Positions 1 to 6,124 of a DNA stretch of 6,629 nt are shown here, in pieces. Below the pieces are notes generated by a model, which saw only the letters and a program-made list of their open reading frames with translations, did not search any database and was not told where the DNA came from. The translations under genes were made by a program, and so were the position numbers. Position 1 is the first letter of the stretch. Each line of letters opens with the position of its first letter. The stretch is from NCBI GenBank assembly GCA_964444685.1, contig CAYUIG010000093.1:1-6629 (forward strand), written 5' to 3'. This DNA is from CAYUIG01 sp964444685 (GTDB lineage Bacteria; Gemmatimonadota; Gemmatimonadetes; Longimicrobiales; RSA9).

Positions 1-1089
1 TTCGGCTCGCTCGCGTTTCTCGATCGCGCGCACGAACGCATGCGCTGTGCAGCCGCCTCGTCGGTCCACGACGATCTCGTTGCGGCACTGCGCGCACACG
101 GTCCTGCAGACGGCGGTGCGATCGAGCGTGTCATGGCGTCGGGCCACGCGGAGGTGCTGCTCGAGCTGGACGCGGCCACGCGCGATCAGCTCGCCGCCGG
201 GGCCGGTGAGATCATCGAACGGCTGGGGCTCACCACGGCGATCGTTCTGCCGCTCGTATGCCGCAGCGGTGTCCTGGGAACACTCACTCTCCTGGCCCCC
301 GACCTCGAGCATTCGTGTGCAGCGCAGCTCACGCACGCCGAAGCATTCGCGGAGCGTGTCGCGCTCGCGCTCGAGGCCGCGTCCCGGATCGCGGCGGCCG
401 AGCAGTCGAATCGCTCGAAGACCGACTTCATCGCGGTACTCAGCCACGAATTCCGGACGCCGCTCACGTCCATCGTCGGCTATGCGGAGCTGCTGCTCAC
501 CGGCGCCGCAGGTGAGCTCTCCGCCGTACAGGAGAATCACATCGCGCGGCTGCGCGCGGCGGCGTGGCACCTCACCCAGCTCGTCGAGGACATCCTCGTG
601 TTCGCCCGTGGCGATCGTCCGGTCGCGCTGCAACACGTCGCGATCCAGCTCGCGCCGTTCATCGAGGACGTCGTCGGCAATCTCCAGCCCGTGGCCGCAC
701 GCTCGGGCATCGGACTGCACGTGGAGCCGCTGCCGGCGAACGTCACCATCCGAACGGATCCCGGCAAACTGCGTCAGATCCTGATCAACCTGATCGGCAA
801 CGCGCTGAAATTCACGCAGCAGGGCGAGGTGCGCGTGACCGCGCACGTGGAGGCAACGCAGCTCACCATTCGCATCACCGACACCGGCATCGGTGTGCCC
901 GACGACATGCGCGATCGCATCTTCGAGCCGTTCGTGCGCGGTGAACAGGATGCCGTCCACGTCGCCACGGGGACCGGCCTCGGTCTCACCGTGAGCCGCG
1001 AACTGGCCCGCCGCCTCGGCGGGGATGTGCTGGTTGAGAGTGCGGAAGGCAGGGGGAGCGTCTTTTCGGTTGTCTTGCCGCTCTCCTGA
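1..1089 (+). CDS. Sensor histidine kinase, GAF-HisKA-HATPase, 3' part (cut by left window edge)
   Basis: C-terminal part of a two-component sensor histidine kinase, which autophosphorylates a histidine and passes the phosphate to a response regulator. The frame is open from base 1, so the ATG at 40 is probably internal and the true start lies upstream. Numbering from that ATG: residues ~1-115 look like a GAF sensor domain (core AIVLPLVCRSGVLGTLTLL), leading through a helical linker into HisKA. The H-box FIAVLSHEFRTPLTSIVGY has the phospho-acceptor His136. The HATPase_c domain follows, with the N-box (DPGKLRQILINLIGNALKF, about 240-258), G1 box DTGIGVP at 281, F-box IFEPFV and G2 box GTGLGL at 311, so it should be catalytically complete. 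No membrane segment is visible in this part and no receiver domain follows before the stop at 1087-1089. No response regulator lies downstream, so it is either upstream or unlinked. The signal sensed is unknown. Confidence 0.95.
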   Translation, partial: FGSLAFLDRAHERMRCAAASSVHDDLVAALRAHGPADGGAIERVMASGHAEVLLELDAATRDQLAAGAGEIIERLGLTTAIVLPLVCRSGVLGTLTLLAPDLEHSCAAQLTHAEAFAERVALALEAASRIAAAEQSNRSKTDFIAVLSHEFRTPLTSIVGYAELLLTGAAGELSAVQENHIARLRAAAWHLTQLVEDILVFARGDRPVALQHVAIQLAPFIEDVVGNLQPVAARSGIGLHVEPLPANVTIRTDPGKLRQILINLIGNALKFTQQGEVRVTAHVEATQLTIRITDTGIGVPDDMRDRIFEPFVRGEQDAVHVATGTGLGLTVSRELARRLGGDVLVESAEGRGSVFSVVLPLS

Positions 1090-1096
1090 ACTAATC

Positions 1097-1152
1097 GGGC
1101 GACACCCGACGGGCGACACCCGACGGGCGACTCATGACGGGCGACAAATGGC
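1097..1152. repeat. Tandem 14-bp repeat, left arm of an inverted repeat array
   Basis: Four consecutive 14-bp units start at 1097, 1111, 1125 and 1139, each beginning GGGCGAC. The first two are identical (GGGCGACACCCGAC); the third is GGGCGACTCATGAC and the fourth GGGCGACAAATGGC. The array starts 7 bp after the histidine kinase stop codon. It is the reverse complement, in core sequence, of the array at 1204-1296. Confidence 0.9.
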
Positions 1153-1203
1153 GGGAAAAGCGGGACCGTCGATCGAGCAACCGACCACAACCCGCTGCAA
1201 AAA

Positions 1204-1296
1204 CCCGCCGCGAGTCGCCCGTCGTGTAGTCGCCCGCCGTGTAGTCGCCCGCCGTGTAGTCGCCCGCCGTGAGTCGCCCGTCGTACGTCGCCCGTC
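1204..1296. repeat. Tandem 14-15 bp repeat, right arm of the inverted repeat array
   Basis: Units beginning GTCGCCC start at 1214, 1229, 1244 (15 bp each), 1259 and 1273 (14 bp each), with a partial unit at 1287-1296 and a degenerate half unit at 1204-1213. The units at 1229 and 1244 are identical (GTCGCCCGCCGTGTA). The core GTCGCCCGTC is the exact reverse complement of GACGGGCGAC in the left array. Read on the minus strand, both arms are the same repeat, roughly GGGCGACTCACGAC. The array ends 15 bp before the TerC/Alx stop codon. Confidence 0.9.
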
Positions 1297-1311
1297 CATC
1301 CTAAAGGCGGG

Positions 1312-2310
1312 TCACTCTTCGGCCACCGGCGACCCCGGCAATCCTTCCCGCGGCGCCACCGGATCATGCACGACCGGGCTCTTCTTCACCACGTCCTGCG
1401 GCCATATGAACGACGCGCCGACCGCGCCGGCGAGCAGTGCCGCGATGACGCCGAGCGAAATGCCGACGGGCACGTACACGATGTCGCTCAGCAGCATCTT
1501 CGCGCCGACGAAGGCGAGGATGATGGCGAGTCCGATCTTGAGGTAGTGGAAGGTGTGTATGACGCCGGCCAGCAGGAAGTAGAGAGCGCGCAGCCCGAGA
1601 ATCGCGAAGACGTTCGAGGTATAGACGATGAACGGGTCGAGCGTGACGGCGAACACGGCGGGGATGGAGTCCACGGCGAAGATGACGTCCGTGGTCTCGA
1701 CCAGCAGGAGTACGACGAAGAGCGGCGTCGCCACGGTGCGGAACCCGTGCTGCGTACGCTCGCGCACGAAGAACTTCTGTCCGTGATACGTCTTCGACAC
1801 GGGTACGATGCGGCGCACCAGCTTGAGCACGGGATTGGATTCGGGCTCGATGTCGCGCTCGTCGTGACGCGCCATGCGGATGCCCGTCAGGACGAGGAAC
1901 CCGCCGAACACGTAGATGACCCAGTGGAACCGATGGATCAGGAACGTACCCGCGCCGATCATCGTGCCGCGCATGAGCAGCGCGCCGAGGATGCCCCAGA
2001 ACAGGACGCGGTGCTGATAGCGGGGCGGCACTCGGAAGTAGGAGAAGATGAGGACGAAGACGAAGATGTTGTCGACGGAGAGGGCCTTCTCGATCAGCCA
2101 GCCGGCGAGGAATTCGAGTGCGGGCTCGCGTCCGAGTGTGAAGTAGATGCCCGCGTTGAAGAGGAGCGCCAGACTGATCCAGACCGCGCTCCAGCCAGCG
2201 GCTTCGCGCAACCGTACTTCGTGAGCCTTCCTGTGAAATACGAAAAGGTCGAGCGCGAGGAGCGCTACGACGAAGAGGTTGAAGCCGGCCCACGCCCAGA
2301 TCGAATGCAT
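1312..2310 (-). CDS. alx: TerC/Alx-family integral membrane protein, probable Mn2+ exporter
   Basis: A 332-residue polytopic membrane protein of the TerC/Alx/YkoY family, close in length to E. coli Alx (321 aa). Members are linked to manganese export or homeostasis, and the riboswitch-controlled branch is the best match here. Hydrophobic segments alternate along most of the chain. The two family signatures are clear: EKALSVDNIFVF at residues 74-85 and ETTDVIFAVDSIPAVF at 205-220, whose acidic residues (E74, D80, E205, D208, D214) are the expected metal-coordinating set. A charged cytoplasmic-type loop lies at ~145-190 and a polar tail after ~303. The ATG at 2310 was chosen because the family N-terminus begins here and GGGAGG (2313-2318) precedes it, although only 2 nt away. 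The frame opens further to an ATG at 2382, but that codon lies inside the leader terminator hairpin. The gene is transcribed alone, away from the oxidase operon. Use of 'alx' rests on family and riboswitch, not on measured transport. Confidence 0.93.
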   Translation of the reverse strand: MHSIWAWAGFNLFVVALLALDLFVFHRKAHEVRLREAAGWSAVWISLALLFNAGIYFTLGREPALEFLAGWLIEKALSVDNIFVFVLIFSYFRVPPRYQHRVLFWGILGALLMRGTMIGAGTFLIHRFHWVIYVFGGFLVLTGIRMARHDERDIEPESNPVLKLVRRIVPVSKTYHGQKFFVRERTQHGFRTVATPLFVVLLLVETTDVIFAVDSIPAVFAVTLDPFIVYTSNVFAILGLRALYFLLAGVIHTFHYLKIGLAIILAFVGAKMLLSDIVYVPVGISLGVIAALLAGAVGASFIWPQDVVKKSPVVHDPVAPREGLPGSPVAEE

Positions 2311-2332
2311 GTCCTCCCGCTCGCGAGGCAGG

Positions 2333-2400
2333 AAAAAGGGCGAGACCTTCGCCGGCAGGCGCCGCGCTAAGCGGCGTCTCACGTGCGAAGGTCTCGCCCT
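2333..2400 (-). terminator. Riboswitch-controlled intrinsic terminator in the alx leader
   Basis: On the minus strand a perfect 16-bp inverted repeat (AGGGCGAGACCTTCGC at 2400-2385, its complement at 2352-2337) is followed by TTTTT (2337-2333), the form of a Rho-independent terminator. The 32-nt interval holds a smaller hairpin, CGCCGC-TTAGC-GCGGCG. The 5' arm contains GCGAGACC and CCTTC, which the aptamer needs for its metal-binding loop and its closing helix P1, so aptamer and terminator cannot form together. Metal binding should block termination and switch the gene on. On the plus strand no T-run follows the hairpin, so it points toward alx only. Confidence 0.88.
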
Positions 2401-2492
2401 GGTCCTGGGGACCCGGCCGGACCGTGCGCCTTGCAGCGCAGTCTTGACGACCCGGTCGCGCGGGCTGTCTGTCCCGCGGGCTACTCCCCTTC
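2387..2492 (-). ncRNA. yybP-ykoY (Mn2+) riboswitch aptamer
   Basis: The minus-strand leader of the TerC/Alx gene carries the conserved blocks of the yybP-ykoY aptamer in order: GGGGAGTAGC (from 2489), GTCGTCAA (2451-2444), and GCGAGACC (2397-2390). Helix P1 can form between GAAGG (2492-2488) and CCTTC (2391-2387). Between these lie hairpins expected of the multi-branched fold, including TGCGC/GCGCA and GGTCC-CCA-GGACC just before the last block. This class binds Mn2+ where the GGGGAGUAGC-side loop docks on the (C)AGACC-side loop, and it commonly controls TerC/Alx-family genes, which matches the downstream gene. The call is by eye; a covariance-model search was not run. Confidence 0.92.
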
Positions 2493-2499
2493 TCCCACC

Positions 2500-2528
2500 A
2501 AGCTAGCGGGCCGGCCCTCGATTCTCAA
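2500..2528 (-). promoter_or_regulatory. Probable sigma70-type promoter for the alx leader
   Basis: On the minus strand, TTGAGA (2528-2523) is separated by exactly 17 bp from TAGCTT (2505-2500). The -35 box is close to consensus and the -10 box is weaker. A start site about 6-7 nt downstream would fall at ~2493, immediately before the 5' strand of aptamer helix P1, as expected for a riboswitch leader. The position supports the call more than the -10 sequence does. Confidence 0.55.
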
Positions 2529-2571
2529 CAGAGCGCTGGCATGAACCTTCCCCGCCCGCTCGGATCGCAAC

Positions 2572-2577
2572 GGGAGG
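2572..2577 (+). promoter_or_regulatory. Ribosome binding site deciding the coxB GTG start
   Basis: GGGAGG lies 4 nt before the GTG at 2582. The next in-frame ATG codons (2594, 2600) are 16 or more nt away, so GTG is the better start. No convincing plus-strand promoter was found for the oxidase operon in 2383-2571; TTGACG at 2444-2449 has no matching -10 box at 17 bp. Confidence 0.7.
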
Positions 2578-2581
2578 CGTT

Positions 2582-3399
2582 GTGGCGGAAGGGATGTCCA
2601 TGCTCGCCCCGGGAGGGCCCGGCGCCGGGGCCATCGCCGGACTGTGGTGGTTCCTGCTGTCGGTCTGCTCGATCGTCATGCTGGTCGTGTGCGCGCTCCT
2701 GGTTCGAGCAGCGCTGCGACCGCACGATCCGGACGCACTCGAGCAGCTCCCCGGGATCCCTGACCGCAGCACCGAACGTCGCGCCGCCACGTGGGCTCTG
2801 ATCGGCGGTGCAGCGATCCCCGCACCCATTCTGCTCCTCATCCTCACGGTCTCGATGCGCACGATGGGCGCGCTCGAAGCGAAGGAGACCGCCGACGTCA
2901 CGATCATGGTCACCGGCCACCAGTTCTGGTGGGATGTCGTGTACCTCGACGATGCGGGCATGCCGCTCGTGCGGACTGCGAACGAGATCCGCATTCCGGC
3001 GGGCCGCACGGTCGAGCTTCAGCTCCGCGCCGCCGATGTGATCCACAGCTTCTGGGTGCCGCGGCTGCACGGGAAGCTCGACATGATCCCGGGCATCACC
3101 AACGTGCTGCGCATCGTTGCGAACGAGCCCGGTGTGTACCGCGGCGCGTGCGCGGAGTACTGCGGCGTGCAGCACGCGCGCATGTCGCTGCTCGTCGAAG
3201 TGCTGGAGGACNNNNNNNNNNNNNNNNNNNNNNNNNNNNNNNNNNNNNNNNNNNNNNNNNNNNNNNNNNNNNNNNNNNNNNNNNNNNNNNNNNNNNNNNN
3301 NNNNNNNNNNNGCTCAAGCCGGGCGTCCGCATGCCGGCCGTGCCGCTGCCGGCCGACAGCCTGAACGCGCTGCTCGACTACCTCGGCTCCCTGCGATGA
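2582..3399 (+). CDS. coxB: Cytochrome c oxidase subunit II (CoxB) with C-terminal cytochrome c domain; interrupted by an assembly gap
   Basis: Subunit II of a caa3-type oxidase, which takes electrons from cytochrome c through the CuA centre to heme a in subunit I. Two N-terminal transmembrane helices (about residues 17-45 and 69-95, LWWFLLSV type, no cleavable signal peptide evident) anchor a periplasmic cupredoxin domain. The electron-entry tryptophan motif QFWWDVVY is at 114-121. All CuA ligands are visible: His155 (VIHSFWVP) and CAEYCGVQHARM with Cys190, Glu192, Cys194, His198 and Met201. Sequence stops at residue 210, at the 100-N gap. After the gap the frame ends LKPGVRMPAVPL...LLDYLGSLR, typical of a cytochrome c domain C-terminus, with the probable axial heme Met encoded at 3331. 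The CXXCH heme site must be in the gap. The frame differs on the two sides, so the gap is not really 100 bp. The stop overlaps the coxA start (ATGA). Confidence 0.93.
3212..3311. other. Assembly gap (100 N) inside coxB
   Basis: Exactly 100 undetermined bases, the usual placeholder for a gap of unknown length. CoxB reads in the frame of 2582 before it and in the frame ending at 3399 after it, so the true length should be 2 modulo 3. A normal CuA-to-cytochrome c linker plus heme domain would need roughly 250 bp (estimate from family layout). Confidence 0.98.
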
Positions 3400-5326
3400 C
3401 GCAGCGCACCGACCTCTCCGTCTTCGAGCCGCCGCACGCGCACGGTCAGGAGGAGATCGACGCGTTCCGCCGGACATGGACGGCACCGCCCGGAGTGATC
3501 GGCTGGCTGCGCACGGTCAACAACATCCCGATCGCACGCCGCTTCATGATCACCGGCTTCGTGTTCTTCCTCGTCGGCGGCGTGCAGGCGCTGCTGCTGC
3601 GCTGGCAGCTCGGTTCGTCCGAGAACACGTTCCTCGATCCCGAGACGTACAACCAGATCTTCACGATGCACGGGACGACGATGATGTTCCTCTTCGTCAT
3701 TCCGTTCATCGAGGCACTCGCGAACTACATGCTGCCGCTCGTGCTCGGCACGCGCGACCTGCCCTTTCCGAGACTCACCGCGCTGTCGTACTGGACCTAC
3801 GTTCTCGGCGGGACGTTCCTGTACGCCAGCTTCCTCTTCGGCACTGCGCCGAACGGCGGCTGGTTCGCGTACGTACCGCTCACGAACGCGGAGTACTCGC
3901 CGCAGATCAACATGGACTGGTGGGATATCGGGCTGTCGGTCGCCGAGATCGCCGCCATGGGTGCCGCTGCCGAATTGATCCTCTCGATCCTGCGCATGCG
4001 CGCCGCAGGGATGTCGCTGCGACGCATGCCGCTCTACGCATGGGCGATGCTGATCACGGCGTTCATGATCATCTTCGCGTTCACGCCGCTCATCGTCGCC
4101 ACGCTCATGCTCGAGACCGACCGCAAGGGACTCACCGCGTTCTTCGTTCCCGGTGCCGGAGGCGAGCCGCTGCTATGGCAGCACCTTTTCTGGATCTTCG
4201 GACATCCCGACGTCTACATCATGTTCATCCCCGCGATCGGGATCGTATCGCACATCGTGCAGACGTTCTCCCGCCGGCCGATCGTCGGCTACCCGTTCAT
4301 CGTGCTCGGGATGATCGCGATCGGCTTCGTGAGCTTCGGGCTGTGGGTCCATCACATGTTCACGACCGGGCTCTCGCCTGCATCCATGGGATTCTTCCAC
4401 GCCGCATCGATCATGATCGCGATCCCGAGCGGCGTGCAGGTGTTCTGCTGGATCACGACACTCTGGACCGGACGCCCCGTGTGGCGCACGCCGCTGCTCT
4501 TCGTCGCCGGGTTCCTCTTCACCTTCGTGCTGGGCGGCCTCACCGGCGTCATGGTGTCCTCCGTTCCCTTCGACCGGCAGGTGCACGATACGTACTTCGT
4601 CGTCGCACACTTCCACTACGTAATGGTCGGCGGCGCGGTCTTCCCGCTCTTCGCCGGACTGCGGTACTGGCTGCCGAAGATGACAGGCCGCATGCCGAGT
4701 GAAGGCCTCGGCCGTCTGAGCTTCTGGCTGATGTTCGTCTTCTTCCAGCTCGCGTTCTTCCCGATGCACGTGAGCGGCCTGCTCGGGATGCCGCGCCGCG
4801 TGTACACGTATCCCGCCGGCCTGGGCTGGGACTTGCCCAACCTGCTGTCGACGATCGGCGCGTTCGGCTTCGCGCTCGGCGTGCTGGTCTTCGTCATCGA
4901 TGTCATCCGGAGTCTGAGGAAGGGTGAACCCGCCGGCGACAATCCCTGGTTCGCCGATACACTCGAGTGGTCGCAGTCCTCGCCTCCGCCCGATGCGCAA
5001 TTCGCGGCGCTGCCTTCTGTGAGGAGCCGCCATCCGCTGTGGGAGCAGGACGCGCTGGAACCGGAGGGCGATGACGAGCGCGCCGCTCTCGACGCACTCG
5101 ACTGGAGACCGACGCGCTGGCGCGCGGCACTGATCACGAGCGTCGTCGACGCGCGGCCGGTTGCGATCGCGCACGTGCCCGGACCGTCGATCTGGCCGTT
5201 CGCCATGGCGGTCGCGTTCCTCTTTCTGTTCAGCGCTGCACTCTTCGATCATCTAATGACCGCGCTCATCGGCGCGGGCCTGACCGCGGTTGCGCTGATC
5301 GGCTGGTTCCGCCCGACAGACGACCA
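3396..5326 (+). CDS. coxA: Cytochrome c oxidase subunit I (CoxA), 3' end in assembly gap; possibly fused to subunit III
   Basis: Catalytic subunit of a heme-copper A-family oxidase, which reduces O2 to water at the heme a3-CuB site in the inner membrane. The usual twelve-helix core spans ~45-510, followed by a polar linker and a C-terminal extension with further hydrophobic segments (from ~590). Ligands are complete: heme a His92 and His407, heme a3 His405, CuB His270, His319 and His320, cross-linked Tyr274 (GHPDVY), and His397/Asp398 near the Mg site. Channel residues are unusual. The D-channel entry Asp121 and Asn110 are present, but the next asparagine is Thr128, helix IV has Ala186, Ala187 and Glu193 in place of Ser, Ser and Asn, the gating Glu is Asp272, and the K-channel Lys is Gln348 (IPSGVQVF). 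ATG 3396 overlaps the coxB stop and lacks a clear ribosome site, so translation is probably coupled. In this type of oxidase subunit I is often fused to III; the frame is open from 3396 to 5804 across the gap, but the gap makes that uninformative. Confidence 0.95.
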
Positions 5327-5426
5327 NNNNNNNNNNNNNNNNNNNNNNNNNNNNNNNNNNNNNNNNNNNNNNNNNNNNNNNNNNNNNNNNNNNNNNNNNN
5401 NNNNNNNNNNNNNNNNNNNNNNNNNN
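5327..5426. other. Assembly gap (100 N) between subunit I and subunit III sequence
   Basis: Exactly 100 N, again a placeholder of unknown real size. It hides the end of the subunit I extension and most of the subunit III-like domain, so at least a few hundred bases are probably missing. It therefore also hides whether a stop and new start lie between the two. Confidence 0.98.
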
Positions 5427-5804
5427 GGTGCCGCGCTCGCACTGTGGCGTGCAGGCGGCGCGAACCCGGACGTGCGGGTGCCCGCGCGCCCGGCCGCGAT
5501 CGGTGCCGCACTGGTTCTCGCACTCGCGTCGCTCGCGGCGTGGGTCGTCGCATGGAACGATTGGGGTGTGGATCCACGCGCATCGGCCGGCGCATCCACC
5601 GTCGTGTTCCTGATCGGATTCCTCTGGCTGGCCGGCACCGTCCTGCTCTGGATCGTTGCGACGTCTCTCGTCCGCGCGCTGCGCATGCCGAATGATCCGC
5701 GCACGGCCGGCGTCGTCGCCATCGGTGCGCTGCTGGGCTACTACCTTGCCGCCGCGGGCACGCTCGTGCTGGCCTTCCTCTACCTCTGGCCGATGCTCTT
5801 CTGA
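5427..5804 (+). CDS. coxC: Subunit III-like C-terminal segment (CoxC domain), 5' end lost in assembly gap
   Basis: About 125 residues with three or more hydrophobic helices: a segment around IGAALVLALASLAAWVVAW, one around STVVFLIGFLWLAGTVLLW, and a last one in GYYLAAAGTLVLAFLYLWP. The soluble turn WGVDPRASAGAS before the penultimate helix matches the place where subunit III proteins have a DP-x-HAY type loop, and the ending resembles the last helix of subunit III. The match is divergent: the usual histidine of that loop and the WHF-type motif of the last helix are not seen. It is either the C-terminus of a fused I+III protein (favoured, because this oxidase type often carries such fusions) or the end of a separate coxC. 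Subunit III stabilises the oxidase and supports D-channel proton uptake. The stop TGA at 5802-5804 overlaps the next ATG by one base. Confidence 0.65.
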   Translation, partial: GAALALWRAGGANPDVRVPARPAAIGAALVLALASLAAWVVAWNDWGVDPRASAGASTVVFLIGFLWLAGTVLLWIVATSLVRALRMPNDPRTAGVVAIGALLGYYLAAAGTLVLAFLYLWPMLF

Positions 5805-6124
5805 TGTCCGACGCGACGCGTGTCCGGCTCGTCGTTGCGGGGCTCGCGCCGCCGATCGCATGGTCGCTGCATCTGCTGTTGTGCTACCTCGCGGTGACGC
5901 TCGACTGCGCGACGGACTGGAACGGCCCGGGTGTCGTCGTGGTGATCCTGACAGTCGTGTTCGTCGGGGTCGCGCTCGGCGCGGCCGCATGGGCGTGGCG
6001 GCGGCGGGATGCGTCCGAGGGCGCCGCATTCCTGCGCCTGCTCGCGATGGCGGGAGGCGGCTTCTTCGCGGCGACGATGTTGGTGACGGCGATCGCGCCG
6101 GTATTCGTGGCGCGCTGCCCCTAG
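5804..6124 (+). CDS. Small three-helix membrane protein of the oxidase operon
   Basis: A 106-residue hydrophobic protein with three predicted membrane segments: about 8-32 (LVVAGLAPPIAWSLHLLLCYLAV begins beyond a short polar N-terminus), 43-66, and 78-99. The PPIAWSLHLLLCYL motif resembles small unnamed proteins often found at the end of operons for this kind of oxidase. Three cysteines are present (in LLLCYL, LDCATD and the C-terminal RCP). The start overlaps the preceding stop (TGATG) and has no clear ribosome site of its own, so coupled translation is likely. The function is unknown; a small accessory subunit or assembly partner of the oxidase is an inference from position and topology. 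Its stop TAG (6122-6124) overlaps the stop of the convergent kinase gene. Confidence 0.85.
   Translation: MSDATRVRLVVAGLAPPIAWSLHLLLCYLAVTLDCATDWNGPGVVVVILTVVFVGVALGAAAWAWRRRDASEGAAFLRLLAMAGGGFFAATMLVTAIAPVFVARCP

Larger units (their letters stand above)
1097..1296. terminator. Possible bidirectional hairpin between convergent genes
   Basis: The two repeat arrays plus nested inner pairs (GGCGGG at 1150-1155 with CCCGCC at 1204-1209; GCGGG at 1160-1164 with CCCGC at 1191-1195) can fold into one long imperfect stem around a 26-nt centre at 1165-1190. It fills almost the whole 222-bp space between the stops of the two convergent genes, so a role in ending transcription from both sides is plausible. 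No T-run follows either arm, so it is not a classical intrinsic terminator. The function is inferred from position and structure only. Confidence 0.4.

Noticed and set aside
1097..1296. CRISPR array
   Set aside because: Units are only 14-15 bp, directly abutting without unique spacers, and occur in opposite orientations. No cas gene is present.
1025..1546. Plus- and minus-strand frames with repeated ARRVV or GGRLH peptides across 1097-1296
   Set aside because: The peptide repeats simply reflect the 14-15 bp DNA repeat, whose period changes and which sits between two solid convergent genes. No ribosome site or domain supports a protein.
1366..2370. Long plus-strand open frame opposite the TerC/Alx gene
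   Set aside because: Its product is a low-complexity string rich in D, E, R and H, typical of the antisense of GC-rich membrane-protein genes. The minus strand has clear TerC family motifs.
2311..2382. Extended N-terminus of the TerC/Alx protein starting at 2382
   Set aside because: The extra 24 residues are basic and unlike the family, and the codon lies inside the terminator hairpin of the leader. The ATG at 2310 has an SD-like sequence and the family N-terminus.
2444..2472. Plus-strand promoter for coxB at TTGACG
   Set aside because: No -10-like hexamer at the right spacing. The TTGAC is the complement of the conserved GTCGTCAA block of the riboswitch.
2541..2801. Plus-strand open frame beginning ATGAACCTTCC
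   Set aside because: Out of frame with coxB, overlaps its coding sequence and has no ribosome site; the GTG at 2582 with GGGAGG is the real start.
3312..3364. Continuation of CoxB in its original frame after the gap
   Set aside because: That frame gives an arginine/cysteine-rich tail, while the neighbouring frame gives a recognisable cytochrome c C-terminus. The 100-N placeholder explains the shift, so coxB is not called a pseudogene.
4173..5252. Long minus-strand open frame opposite coxA
   Set aside because: Composition is again D/E/R/H-rich with no domain, while the plus strand encodes subunit I with all its ligands. It is a GC-driven shadow.
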